Below, piece after piece: positions 1-10,981 of a DNA stretch of 64,000 nt. The DNA comes from Saururus chinensis (lineage: Eukaryota > Streptophyta > Magnoliopsida > Piperales > Saururaceae). The translations under genes were made by a program, and so were the position numbers. Under the pieces are notes generated by a model. The model ran no database searches, had not been told where the DNA came from, and was given only the letters and a program-made list of their open reading frames with translations. Every line of letters begins with the position of its first letter. Positions within the stretch are counted from its first letter, which is position 1. The stretch lies in contig CP141148.1 of assembly GCA_035235625.1 (NCBI GenBank), positions 21,639,057 to 21,703,056 on the forward strand, in the 5' to 3' direction.

Positions 1-1140
1 AATCTAGTTGGCCCAACCGGAGGAGTGGGGGTGGTAGAACAGGGAGGGGGTCCGGGGGGGGGGGGGCCGTCCGGAGAGGTGGGGAACGAGAGGGGGAGCG
101 GGAAACCGGTCCAAACCCCCTTCTCCGGCAAGGGCATTGAAAGGCGGGGGGGGGGGGGTAAGGGAGAAATGTAGGGGTGATGAAGGGAGATGGGGAGGAA
201 TGGGTGGGGTGCCGGAATCCAGCAGGGAAACCGGATTCCGGCAGCCCTCCTTCGGAAGGGGAAGGGAGGAGGGCGGGAGAACCGGGGAGAGGGGGACGAG
301 GGGAGGGGAAGGGAAGGGAAGGGGGACTGGGGAGGAGGGGAAGGGAGGAGGGCAGAGGCGGAGCCGTCGCGGCGGTGGCCGAGAACTGACGGTGACGGCG
401 GGGGTAGGGCTCGAGGAAGGGAGGAGGGCAAGAGGAGGGGAAGGGAAGGGGGAACAGGGATGGGGGGCAGGGGGGGGAGGGAGGAGTGCGGAGGGCAGAT
501 GCGGAGCGGGGACGACAACTGCGGAGGCGGAGCTGGGATGAAGGCGGCCGGCCCGGCGGAGACGGGATGGGGGAGCGGCGGAGACGGAATGGGAAGGAGG
601 GGCAGGGGCGGAGGGTGAAGCAAGGGCGGAGGGGGAGCTGGGACGAAGGCGGCCAGCCCGGCGGAGACGGTATGGAGGCGCATCGGAGGCGGAGCGGCTT
701 CTGTGAAGGCCGAACGGAGGAGGGGCGGGGGCGGAGGGGCAAGGGAGGACGGCGGCGGCTGGTGCAGCAATGGACTGGTGGACTGAAAATGGATATGGGG
801 GGAGACGAAATTTATACTGCGCGGGCGATTTCACCCGCGCGGTTTTCCACTTCGCCCGCACAGACGAAATTTTGCCCGTGCGAACGAAATTTTGCCCGTG
901 CAGGCATAAAAAAAATTGCCGCGCACTTGCAGAAAATTTTCCTGCCCATGGACAATGTTAGCGACGCTTTATAAAGCGTCGCTAAAATAATATTTCTTGC
1001 GACGTTCACAATTAAACATCGCAACTGTAAGCACTATTTACGACGTTTTCGAATATACATCGCAAATAATATAATATTTGCGACGATACACCCAAACGTT
1101 GCAAATAATTTTTATAAATTAAAATATTTATTACTCTATT

Positions 1141-1812
1141 TTTCTCTCTCCCCACCCTCTCTCTATCCCCCCTCTCTCTCCTCTCCCTCTCTCTTCTCCT
1201 CTATCCGCTCTCTCTCTCTTCTCTCGCCTCTCTCTCTCTCTCTCTCCTCTCCCTCTCTCTCTCTTCTCTCCCCTCTCTCTCTCCTCTCCCTCTCCCTCTC
1301 CCTCTCTTCTCTCTCTCTCTCTCTATCCCCTCTCCTCTCTCTCTCCCTTCCCCATCCTCTCTCCCTTGTCTCTCTCTCTTCCCTATTCTCTCTCCTCTCT
1401 TTGTCTTCCCTCCACTCTCCTCTCTCTCCCTTGCATCTCTCCTCGCTCTCTCTCTCCTCCCTCAATCTCTCTCCCCTCTCCTCCCTCTCTCTCCTCGTCT
1501 CCCCTTCTCTCTCTACTCTTACTCTCTCCTCCCTCCCCTCTCTCTTCTCTCTCTCCTCCCTCTCTCCTCCCTCTCTCCCCCTCTTTCACTCTCCCCCTCT
1601 CTCTCTCCCTAACCCCTCTTTCTCTCTCCCCCCTCTCTCTCCCACTGTCTCTCCGTATCTCCTCTCTCTCTCTCTCCTCCCTCTCTCCTCTCTCTCTCCC
1701 ACTGTCTCTCCGTATCTCCTCTCTCTCTCTCTCTCTCTCCTCTCTCTCCTTTCTCTCTCCCTCTCCTCTCTTTCCCTCCCTCTCTCTCTCTATCCCCTCT
1801 CTCCTCTAATTT
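1141..1812. repeat. CT-rich microsatellite tract 1
   Basis: Almost uninterrupted CT/CCT/TCTC sequence of about 670 bases on the plus strand. Short units such as CCACTGTCTCTCCGTATCTC recur near 1650 and 1700, so the tract is partly a minisatellite. It sits between fold-back arrays of the CACTA element. Frames read from it on either strand (Ser/Leu/Pro or Arg/Glu) are artefacts. Confidence 0.9.
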
Positions 1813-1877
1813 CAATTTTTATAATTTTTTATTTTTAAAAATTAATTTTGAAAATAAACAAATAAAAAAAGTAAATA

Positions 1878-1998
1878 CTAATAGCGACGTATAGTGATAT
1901 ACGTCGCTATTAGTACAGGTATTCGCGACGTATATATTTATATGTCGCTAATACACCTACTAATAGCGACATATATTTCTATCCGTCGCTATTAGTAT
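1878..1998. repeat. TAGCGACG fold-back array
   Basis: Consecutive inverted repeats of the form ACTAATAGCGACGTATA...TATACGTCGCTATTAGT. The same motif is found near 955-990, 2482-2550, 2793-2915 and 3468-3986. In CACTA elements such subterminal repeats are the usual transposase-binding sites; that role is inferred here. Confidence 0.75.
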
Positions 1999-2406
1999 TT
2001 TTATTTTATTAATTTTTTTTATTTTTTAAAAAAAATAAAAAATGAATAAAAAATTTTAAAAAATCAAAATAAATTTCCTCTCACCCTCCCTCTCTTCCCT
2101 CCCCTATCCCCTCTCTCTTCCCTCCCCTATACTAATAGCGACGGGGCGGAAGGCGGCAGGGCGGAGTGGTTGGGCGGCGGCGGAGGCCGACGGGGCAGTA
2201 CCTGCGGAGGGGGGAGGAGGGGTCGAAAGAAGGGCGACCGGGAGGGGGACAGAGGCAGAGGACGGTGGGCAAAGGCTGAGGGGGGCGATGGCACGGCAGT
2301 GTGGAGGAGACTACGGAGCGGCAGCGCAGCGATGTGGTGGTGGGCAGCGGGAGATGGGCGAAGGGTGAAATGCGAAGGACGAGGCTTGGGGGGATTTTTA
2401 CGGCGC

Positions 2407-2438
2407 GGGGAAATTTCGCCCGAGCGCGAAATTTCCCC
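2407..2438. repeat. Perfect inverted repeat GGGGAAATTTCGC
   Basis: A 13-base stem at 2407-2419 is exactly complementary to 2426-2438, with a 6-base loop. A degenerate relative with GAAATTTTGCCCGTGC units lies near 865-900. Both sit where a purine-rich block passes into a TAGCGACG array. Confidence 0.7.
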
Positions 2439-2559
2439 TCGCAGGTATTTTTTGGGTTTTTTTTTAAAAACTTTAATTATTAGTGACGGTCACTAGGACC
2501 GTATGTCGCTAAATATAAACTTTTAGCGACGTTTACTCAAATCCGTCGCTAAAACAAAT

Positions 2560-2728
2560 TTCTCTCTCTTCCCCCTCTCTCTAACCTCTCTCTCTGCCCT
2601 CTCTGTCCTCTCTCTCTCTACCCCCTCTCTCTAACCTTTCTCTCTGCCCTCTATCTCCTCTCTCTCTACCCTCTCTCTCTCTCCACCCTTTTTCTCTCCT
2701 CTCTCTGTCTTCCCTCCCCCCTCTCTCT
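2560..2728. repeat. CT-rich microsatellite tract 2
   Basis: CTCTCTCTAACC / CTCTCTGCCC units repeated over about 170 bases inside the CACTA element, following the fold-backs at 2482-2550. Confidence 0.85.
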
Positions 2729-2792
2729 TCAATTTTTTTTAATTTTTTTATTTTTTAGAATTAATTTTAAAAATAAAAAAATTTAATTTAAA

Positions 2793-2915
2793 ATACTAAT
2801 AGCGACGTATATTTGTATACGTCGCTATTAGTACATGTATTAGCGACGTATAATGATATACGTCGCTAATACGTGTACTAATAGCGACATATATTCCTAT
2901 ACGTCACTATTAGTA
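2793..2915. repeat. TAGCGACG fold-back array
   Basis: Three successive hairpins built on TACTAATAGCGACGTATA and its complement, matching the 1878-1998 array with small changes. The arrays alternate with CT tracts, giving the element a modular structure. Confidence 0.75.
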
Positions 2916-2994
2916 TTTTATTTTAAATTAATTTTTTTTATTTTTTAAAAAATAATTAAATTTTTTTAAAAAAAATCCAACAATATAAAATCAC

Positions 2995-3400
2995 TCTCTC
3001 TCCCCCCCTCCTCTCTCCCTCCTCTCCTCTCCTTTGGCTCTCTCCCTCTCCTCTCTTTCCCCCTCCTCTCTCTCCTCTCCTCTCCTCTCTCTCTTCCCTC
3101 CCCTCTCCTCTCCTCTCTCTCTCCCCTCCCCTCTCTCTCTCTTCCCTCCCCTCTCCTCTCTCTCTTCCCTCCCCCTCTCCTCTCTCTCTTCCCTCCCCTC
3201 TCCTCTCCTCTCCTCTCTCTCTCTCCACCCTCTCCCTCTTCCCTCTCCTCTCTCTCTTTCCTCCCCTCTCTCTCTCTTCCCTCCCCCTCTCTCTCCACCC
3301 TTTCTCTCTCCTCTATCTCTCTCCTCCCTCTCTCTCTCTCTCCACCCTCTCCCTCTCTCTCTCTTCCCTCTCCTATCTACCTACACACTATCTTTCCTCT
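2995..3400. repeat. CT-rich microsatellite tract 3
   Basis: About 400 bases of CT/CCCT repeats, flanked by AT-rich spacer and further TAGCGACG hairpins. No coding content. Confidence 0.85.
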
Positions 3401-3467
3401 AATTTTAAATTTTTAATATTTTTTATTTTTTAAAATTAATTTTTAAAATAAAAAATAATTAAATAAA

Positions 3468-3986
3468 AATACTAATAGCACCGTATAAATATATACGTCG
3501 CTATTAGTATTTTAATTTTAATTTTTTTATTTTTAAAAATAAAAAAATAATAAAATTTTAAAAAAATTAAAATAAAATTTTAATAAAAATAGGTAGTAGT
3601 AGCGACGTATATGCATATACATCGCTATTAGTTCTTATTTTTTATTTTTTTAAAAAATTGAGAATTATTAGCGACGCTTATATTTAAATGTCACTATTGT
3701 TGAAACTATTAGCGACGTGTGTAAGTATACGTCGTTAATAGTGGTTAAATTAATTTTAAAAAAAATTAAATATATATCTATTAGCGACGCTTATATAAGT
3801 GTCGCTAATAACGTAAGTATTAGCGACGCATAAATTCAAGCGTCGCTAATAGACTATTATTAGCGACGCTTAATATTATGCGTCGCTAATAGTTTTATTT
3901 TTTGCAACGGTTTGTTATATGTCGTTATTTGCATATATTAGCGATGCATAGTATTGCGACGCTTATATAAGCGTCGCTAATACCCA
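3468..3986. repeat. Subterminal repeat array of the CACTA element
   Basis: Densest group of TAGCGACG / CGTCGCTA units (near 3475, 3600, 3668, 3710, 3780, 3815, 3855, 3945 and 3975), mostly paired as short hairpins, ending 14 bases before the terminus at 4000. Such clustering beside the terminus is typical of CACTA elements. Confidence 0.8.
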
Positions 3987-4000
3987 GTTTTGTTGTAGTG

Positions 4001-4771
4001 ACCTTTTCTTTTTAAATCATGCACCATCTCATTAAAACTTCATCATTATTGACTTAACATGATTTTAACAATATAAGGACTAAGGGATTATTGATAGGCA
4101 GTAATCCTACCTCTTTGATCTCATTATCCTCTTCCCACAACATTTCCTTCACCAACTTATTCTCTCCTATTGATAGAAGTCAAATCCACCAAAACCTGCC
4201 TTCAAAAGATATGGACACTGCCAAATGGTTAGGGTTTCAATTTTCATTGTGGAGGGGCTAATATAGGAGGAGGAAATCCATTATACATAGTAAAGCATAT
4301 TTTATGTTGGTTTAGTATTTTCCTAACCTTATATGCATCAAATTGTTTCAACCTAGATAGGATATCGAAAAGTTGAAGTGTCCATTATATATCACATTTT
4401 TTTCTTCTAAACTTCCAAAATTTTCTAAAAAATATACAAAATAGTTTAAAGGGTTTTAGATATTCTAGGGTGTCACAAAAACATGTCTAAATTAAATAAT
4501 GTTCACTTTCTTCCTATCTTTCATTTATCCATCTCTTACCACTACAAATGTAAATGCCCAAAAAATAGAGAATCATATTTTCAATGTGCCCTCATGATCC
4601 TCACCAAGTTCAACTCCAAAAAAGAGTACATATCCATTGTTGAAGCCTTAAAATCAAGGCGCCAACACAACACTCGAGGGTATATGAGATGAGGATGAAT
4701 GAAGTACCCATAAGTTAATATTTTGAATTCTTGTAAATTTATTAGTAAGTACTTATATATTATGGATAATA
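4001..4771. other. Intergenic, no feature seen
   Basis: AT-rich flank of the CACTA element. A 69-codon open frame at 4483-4692 has no recognisable motif and I do not call it a gene. Confidence 0.6.
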
Positions 4772-5026
4772 CTTTCTTGACACTAAAATAAGCCTCACAT
4801 TAGAAGGAAAAAAAAATCCTAAAATAAGTGTCTCATTTGCTAAGTTTTCAACCAAATTTTCATTTTTTATCAATTTTTGAGTTTATTTTTCTTAAAATAC
4901 CTTCTATTGGCCTTTTTATGCGTCAATAGAGAAATCTCAATTTTGGAAAGAGTTTCTTGGTTTTTGAGTAATATCAAATGAATTAGATTTTTTCAAAATA
5001 GGACACTTATTTTAAGATAAAGGGAG
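4772..5026. mobile_element. Stowaway-like MITE
   Basis: A 255-bp element flanked by TA on both sides (4770-4771 and 5027-5028). The left end reads CTTTCTTGACACTAAAATAA and the right end, complemented, reads CTCCCTTTATCTTAAAATAA, both matching the Stowaway pattern CTCCCTCCGT...AAAATAAGTGTC. It has no coding capacity and would be mobilised by a Tc1/mariner transposase. Confidence 0.8.
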
Positions 5027-7164
5027 TATAACATAATTTTATTATATAAGTACACGTTATGTTAATGTAGGCATTTGTTATATTGTAATTGAATAGTAAA
5101 AATGTGAGTTTAATATCCTTTTAATTAGAGGATTACCACAATGCCTCTAGCCTAAATACCTTGTAAAGTTAAAAGACTACAAGATATGGCCTCGATTTTT
5201 GCAAAACTAACACAACAGAATTAAACTACTACTAACACAAATTATTCTATCAAACATAAAACCACAAGCAATACAATAATTTTTACTTGGAAATTCAAAT
5301 TGGGAAAAAACCACAGTCAACCAGTCATTTTAGCTAATTCAATGCACTATGGAATAAGAGCTTAAAAGACTCAAACTATCAACCTTTAACCAAAATAGAA
5401 GTCCTTTATTTAGTTGAATTGTGGGCCACCAAGACACCTATTTGATCTTCGTCTGCTTCAATAGCACTTAACACTTTACTAATCAAAGCCCTCTTCGATT
5501 ATGTTGTTGAAGCTTATTTCAAATCCCTTTATGAACAAGCTTCCTCAACAACTTGTGTTGAATTTGTAATGTATCTTTAAAAACTTTTTTTTAATTCATA
5601 AATTATATATGAAATAAAGCAGCAACCTTTCATTATTTCTCTCTCAAGTTTGCAAGGTGAATTATTGAAGAAGTTTAGGCATAAAGATCATTTTTTCTCT
5701 CTCTAGAATATTGCTTCTCCCCTTTCAAAATCTTCACAATAAAGTCATTAAATAGTTTTCCAAGTCGCTAGAGTTTCAATATTTTAATAGAAAAGAAATT
5801 GAGTCTGGATTGACTTAAGCTAGACAACTAAGCACAAATTGATCGATCGTGCACGGGGTGACTGATCGTTCCCTGTTTTGTTCAAATTTAGACACTCAAT
5901 TGATCGATCAATTAAACCAACAATCAATTATTCAAGTTACTATAATCGACGAATTAGACAACTGATTGATCCATTCTCACAACAGACCATTTACAGGTCA
6001 ACTGTCAAAGTGCCAAAAATCTTTAAACATGATCAATCTATTCCTGAAGACGATCAATTGCTTTTGAACAATAATCTCTTTTTTTGTTTCTTTTTTGTTC
6101 AAAGCTCTTAAATATACTTACTACAAATTTTCTAAGACAAATTGGAGTATTTGTGCATGTCAGTGTGTATGCAATTTACCTTTGAGGCTTATCACTATGT
6201 TAAGTCTCCCTCCTTGAAAATTAGAACTTGTTAATTCCTTTTTTTCAAATTAATCAATTCGAAATCTAATTTTGACCACATCACTAATCTCTATCAGATT
6301 CCTAAGACTTACAACATACACCATTCGGAAATAGTTTTGTTTATCAAAATTAAGCAAATTATATGACATATACCCATATGTTATAAAAAAAATTGGTTTC
6401 TATTTAAAATTTTTTAAAAAACAAAACAAAGGCATTTATGATGGATTGGCCAAATTGTTAGATAAGGCTGATAATTAACATATTCATCTCTAAAATAATG
6501 GGAAAAGCCTTTTTGTGATCATTTGGTGAATTCTTAGTGAAAAGATTGATCAATAATTGTTTTGAGTTTAAAAAATAAAAAATATTTTTTTATAAAAAAT
6601 AGAAAAAGGTTTTTGAGACAAATTTTTGCCATTTTTGTCACCAACAGATATACCTTTTACGATGATTTGACCAACTTTTTTCAAAAAGCCTGATCAGTGA
6701 AAAACTTGTTCAGATTTAAACAAATTTGCTCCTTTACGATAGTAGTTCCACAATTTGATATTCCCATTGCTAAAAAATACCAGGAAAGTGTTGGGGATAT
6801 ACATGAGAGGATTGACAGTGGGATATAGTGCTCTAAGAGGTTGGTAGCCCTACCACTTTTATTTGGATCCTTAGGGCTCCACATGCCTCCTTAACAAAAT
6901 TAATATATTTAGTCATAATTGTGAATTGAAAACTAGACTGCTCCATATAAGGTGGCATAATAAAATTTCCAAACCATGTAGCAAAAAGGGAAAAAAGAAA
7001 ATGTTTAAATTACAATGATGAGTGAAGGCAAGAGTAATGAATTGACCTCAGTTTTCTATTTCAAATGCCAGATCAATCTCCGAATTGGTAAAATGGATAC
7101 ATTAGCTTCTACTCGACAAAGAGGGGAATTATTAAACAATTCTAATAATTAGGATTCATGGCCA
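5027..7164. other. Intergenic, with a degenerate LTR-like block near 5150-6380
   Basis: No gene recognised. The stretch near 5220-5320 (TTACTTGGAAATTC... then GGGAAAAAACCACAGT) and the stretch rich in GATCGATC near 5840-5960 resemble, loosely, sequences at 21040-22340. Both also share a tail near 6240-6380 and 22210-22340. I read them as old copies of one Ty1/copia-type LTR, but I cannot place ends or a target duplication. Confidence 0.35.
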
Positions 7165-7169
7165 CCATT

Positions 7170-7751
7170 TGTTGAAATAGGTACATAATTACGTATGATG
7201 ATATTGGCACTCAATGTTTGACTTGAATTTGGCTTGAGACTTGAATTTGGTTTGAGAAGTGTGGTTACATCATGGAGCATTTTCTTATTTGTTTGGGACT
7301 CTTATGTTTGAACCGGTGGACTGCAAATGCAAGATGGGTCACATGCTTTAGATATGAAAAAGTGATTTTTTTTGTCTTTTGTGAGAGAAGAGAGAAAACA
7401 TAAAAGGTTTTTGTTTTGCTCTTGTATTGTTATTTTCTTGAGTATTTTCACTATAGCTTTGAGATTACTTGTACTCCTATTGTATGCTTTGGAAGAGAGT
7501 GTTGGCAAGTGTTTTGGAGCTTTGCTCTTAGGTAGGTTTTTGTAACTTTCTCTTAAATTATAGTGAAATTTATTTGGTGACGTAGGTGATTGGCCAAACC
7601 AAGTTAAACATGTGTTTTATAGTGTTTGCTTGATTGGGCCTAAACTTAGATAATAATTGATCTTTACATCATCACTCGCCTAGGTTGAGGATAATGACTT
7701 ATTATTTTTAACTTGATTTTGGACTCACTATTTGTATTGTAATTCCCAACA
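7170..7751 (+). repeat. 5' LTR of the gag-only copia element
   Basis: A 582-bp LTR that begins TGTTGAAATAGG and ends CCCAACA. It aligns to the 3' LTR throughout but carries about 50 extra bases near 7300-7350 and a small internal duplication (CTTGAATTTGG twice near 7220-7250). Confidence 0.85.
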
Positions 7752-7888
7752 AGTGGACTCGTATGTGGAAACTAGAAAGGGAAGGTCATATTTCTGATAT
7801 TTGATTTGATCACTTGGTTATTTTGAATTTGTTTGTTTGTGGGATTGAGCCATTTGGTGAGATATGCCGGTGATATATATGCATTCTC

Positions 7889-8690
7889 CAATGTCAAGAT
7901 GTCAGAATCCAAGGCGACTATGTTATCTTCTAGATCATATAATACCAAGTTTGAGGTATACAAATTTAATGGGAAGAACAACTTCGGCATGTGCCAATAC
8001 AAGGTTATGGATGTGCTGATCCATCAGGACTTATACATTGTATTTGGAGTCAAACCTAAAGATTTACATGATGTGGATTGGGATGAATAAATCGGAAGGT
8101 GTGTGGCACAATCATATTGTGTCTTGCTAAAGATATGAAGTATTTTGTTATGAAGGAGACAATTGCAACCATACTTTAGTAGAAATTAGAAGACAAGTGA
8201 TGAACAAAAGTTTTGAGAATTGACTCTATTTGAAGAAGAAACCCTATCACTTCAAGTATCAAGAAAGTACTTCTATGTATGATCATCTTATTGAGTTTAA
8301 TAAACTCTTGTCTCATTTATTGAACTAGAAGTAGAGATATCTGAAGAGGATAAATTTTTTTGTTATTGAACTTATTGCCTAAAAGTTATGATCACTTGTC
8401 TACTACCTTGATTCATAATAAAAAGAAATTTAAGTATGAGGAGGTATCTAGTTCTTTGATCAACAATAAGCACATGTTGAAAGATAAGTAGAAGAACAAA
8501 GATACATCCAATGGTGCAACCTTGTTTGTCAATGGGAAATCTCAAAAGAAGAAGACCCTAAAGGATGAGTATTCCAATTATCATAAGAAGGGGCACTAGA
8601 AGAATAATTGTCCTGAGTTGAATCCTAAGGATAAGACTCAAGTGCTAGTTTTGCACATTCTTAAGTTGATGATGATGGAGATCTTGTTTT
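7889..8690 (+). pseudogene. Copia gag pseudogene
   Basis: The first part encodes a peptide like the N-terminus of copia Gag: KFEVYKFNGKNNFG, then a segment with QDLYIVFG and DVDWDE. In-frame stops follow. Further on, in shifting frames, come a UBN2/Gag-like segment (MYDHLIEFNKLLSHL, EEVSSSLI) and a ruined zinc knuckle near 8575-8612, where the first two Cys are Tyr and a stop lies before the last Cys. It cannot make Gag now. In an intact element Gag forms the particle that packages the RNA; here only the trace remains. Confidence 0.8.
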
Positions 8691-9000
8691 ACTTGGTTTA
8701 TCATTAGCTTTCAAGAGTTGGACAATGGTATGGTCTTTATGGGTAATGATATGACAATGGTACTCACATCTGCTTAGACTTGCTTGATTTGTATTAGAGT
8801 TGAGCACCTTTGGGTACATCTTGGAGCTTTTGGACTTATTTGGTTTAGCTTGAGGTATTTTAGGCTAAGGTGGAGATCAACTTGGTTGTTGCTAGTTCAT
8901 TGTTTTAGTGGCATGAAAATCTTATCAAGGTGGAGATGTATTACATTTAAGTGGAGACATTTATAAGTTCTTCTTTTAGATATCATGGAAAATTCAAGTC

Positions 9001-9011
9001 AAGGTGGAAAT
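9001..9011 (+). other. Polypurine tract of the copia element
   Basis: AAGGTGGAAAT directly before the 3' LTR. The AAGGTGGA form is usual for the plus-strand primer of Tnt1-like copia elements. Confidence 0.7.
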
Positions 9012-9523
9012 TGTTGAAATATGTACATTATGTGTAAATATGTGTGATGTTAAAGTCCAAGTTTGACGTGAATTTGTTTTGAGAAGTTTCGTTATGTCAC
9101 GGAGCAATTTCTTATTTGTTTGGGATGAAAAAGTTTTTTTTTGAGTCAATTGTGAGAGGAGAGAGAAAACATAAGAGTTTTTTTCCTTTTGCTTTTACAT
9201 TGTTAGGTTCTTTAGTATTTTTACTATAGCTTTGAGATTACTTGTACTCCCCTTGTATGCTTTAGAAGAGGGGGTTAGCAAGTGATTTGGGGGTTTGCTC
9301 ATAGGTAACTTTTTATAACTTTCACTTTAATTATAGTGGAATTTACTTGGTGACATAGGTGATTGGTCAAACCAAGTTAAACTTATGTGTTTTATAATGT
9401 TTGCTTGATTGGGCCTAAATTTATATAATGCTTGATCTTCACATCATCACTCGCCTAGGTTGATAGTGACTTGTTGTTTTCAACTTCATTTTTGAGTTAC
9501 TATTTGTGTTATAATTCTCAACA
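9012..9523 (+). repeat. 3' LTR of the gag-only copia element
   Basis: A 512-bp LTR, TGTTGAAATATG ... CTCAACA, followed by CCATC. It is shorter than the 5' LTR because of deletions near its first quarter. Confidence 0.85.
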
Positions 9524-9528
9524 CCATC

Positions 9529-10920
9529 TTTTGATGATAGTAACTTAGCTTCGTATATTCTAACCAATCCTCTTCCAAAGTTTTCTATGAAAAAAGACAA
9601 AGAGCAATTGCATTGCAACTTTAAGAGTTCAAATGAGAAACTTTATTCATATATACTCCTATCCCATAGTAAGTATCCACGAATTAATTTTATTTTATTT
9701 TTAAAAACCAAATGGACATATTATGGGAGAGAGGTATTACATGTTTTTATAAAAGTTGATAAAAATTTACATTTCTAAATTTCGAAATTTAAGCATCTCC
9801 AAAGCCGCAATAACGTTTTTGAGTCTATTAGAACGCCAAACACTCTCATTCTGAGTGTGAGAGAGAGAGAGAGAGAGAGAGTCTGCTCATAAAGTCCAGC
9901 TTCTCAAACACAGTGAATCGGAAGTCCGGCTATACATATATCTGTGAACAGTAAAGTAAATTTCCTTTCCTGGCTAGTTGAGTGGAGTCCTCAAGCCTAG
10001 ATGCTCCTGCTTTGTATTCTACACTCTGTATTCTCTCTTTGTGCATGACAGAATATTTAGTTATTTACCTATCAAGAGAGAGAAATGGTAAATGGATTCT
10101 CTTATATGAACATGATGACATGGATCTTCAAAGGGAGACAAAAATTCTATTAAGCATTATGTTTTTTCCTTTACATCCATAAATGTTATATCACACGCAG
10201 TGACCATAAACTCATAACTTGTAATGAAAATTTCGAAAACTAATCATTTTACATGAATATAAAATCACGAGATCAAGAAGGTCATTCAGTCCAGACATTC
10301 CAACAGCATCTAATTATGTAAGTTGAATTTTGCGAGGACCCTTATTTCGTGAATTCCAACGTGCAGATCTAAGCAAATTTTAGCAAAGCGGACTCAATTA
10401 TTGCCCATACCTCACTTGGGGCTGTGTATATATGGTCAAGGATGGCCCCCACACGCCCATTCTTTTCGGACATTGCCGAGCCTTTTGTCTAAACAAATGC
10501 TACTAGTCATCATAACAGTCCATCAAAAGGTTAAGTAAAATCCCCTTTAGTTGAGAAGCACATTCTCTTGTGAAAGCAATTTCCCACTTTCTAGCTAGCA
10601 AAGCCTCACCCACCGCCTAGTGCACTTATATATTTGCATCCCCAAAAGAGTCCTATAAAGATGAGGGATCCAAGGAAGAGCTCGAGTGAATTATGTGGTC
10701 TTGTATATTGAGAAGGGCTAAGTCTCATTTTTGTTAAAATAGGAGGTGGCAAACTCTTCATCCTAAATTAAAATGGTGTTAGTTCTTCGTAACCTTTGAT
10801 ATGTAGAAGACTCTATGTAGAACCCACATTTCTAATATACGGTCGTGATCGACCGTAGATATATATAGACAGTGGATATCTACGACCTTGTTAAGATGGG
10901 CAGGGTAAAGGGGTGGTGAA
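9529..10920. other. Intergenic region upstream of the proline-rich protein gene
   Basis: No gene recognised. It contains a GA microsatellite (9859-9881) and the promoter-side sequence of the gene at 10982. Two short open frames (9587-9778, 9982-10182) have no supporting features. Confidence 0.6.
9859..9881. repeat. GA microsatellite
   Basis: About 11 GA dinucleotides about 1.1 kb upstream of the 10982 gene. GA tracts are common in plant promoters, but no link is shown. Confidence 0.8.
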
Positions 10921-10930
10921 TATATATAAA
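10921..10930 (+). promoter_or_regulatory. Probable TATA box of the proline-rich protein gene
   Basis: TATATATAAA lies 52 bases before the first ATG at 10982. Transcription would start near 10950-10960, leaving a 5' leader of roughly 25 bases. Core-promoter role inferred from position and sequence only. Confidence 0.6.
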
Positions 10931-10981
10931 ACCACATAGAGAGTCCAATGCTCCATTGCTTTTAGCTAGCTAGCATAACAG

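Larger units (their letters stand above)
1..4000. mobile_element. Right end of a CACTA-type (En/Spm-like) DNA transposon, non-coding part
   Basis: The element ends at 4000; read on the minus strand its end is CACTACAACAAAACTGGG, the CACTA-family terminal motif, followed at once by subterminal repeats TATTAGCGACGC. The three bases after the end are ACC, as expected for a 3-bp target duplication, but the left end lies outside the window so the duplication cannot be confirmed. Inside are purine-rich blocks (about 1-770 and 2140-2400), CT tracts and arrays of TAGCGACG / CGTCGCTA inverted repeats. The long reading frames here are low-complexity products of G-rich or CT-rich DNA and no transposase is recognisable. 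It is either a non-autonomous member or the non-coding flank of a large autonomous one. Confidence 0.8.
7170..9523 (+). mobile_element. Gag-only Ty1/copia LTR retrotransposon (non-autonomous)
   Basis: Two direct LTRs starting TGTTGAAAT and ending CAACA flank a 1.26-kb interior. Flanking 5-mers are CCATT (7165-7169) and CCATC (9524-9528), a target duplication with one change. The interior holds a decayed gag and a polypurine tract; protease, integrase and RT are missing. This is the layout of a gag-only derivative that depends on a full relative. The primer-binding site after 7751 is not recognisable. Confidence 0.85.

Noticed and set aside
4-861. Long proline/serine-rich frame on the minus strand and Gly/Arg-rich frames on the plus strand
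   Set aside because: They arise from purine-rich low-complexity DNA of the CACTA element. There are no motifs, all frames are open together, and composition is set by the repeat.
1163-1838. Arg/Glu-rich and Ser/Leu-rich frames
   Set aside because: Direct products of a CT/GA microsatellite; likewise 2956-3402.
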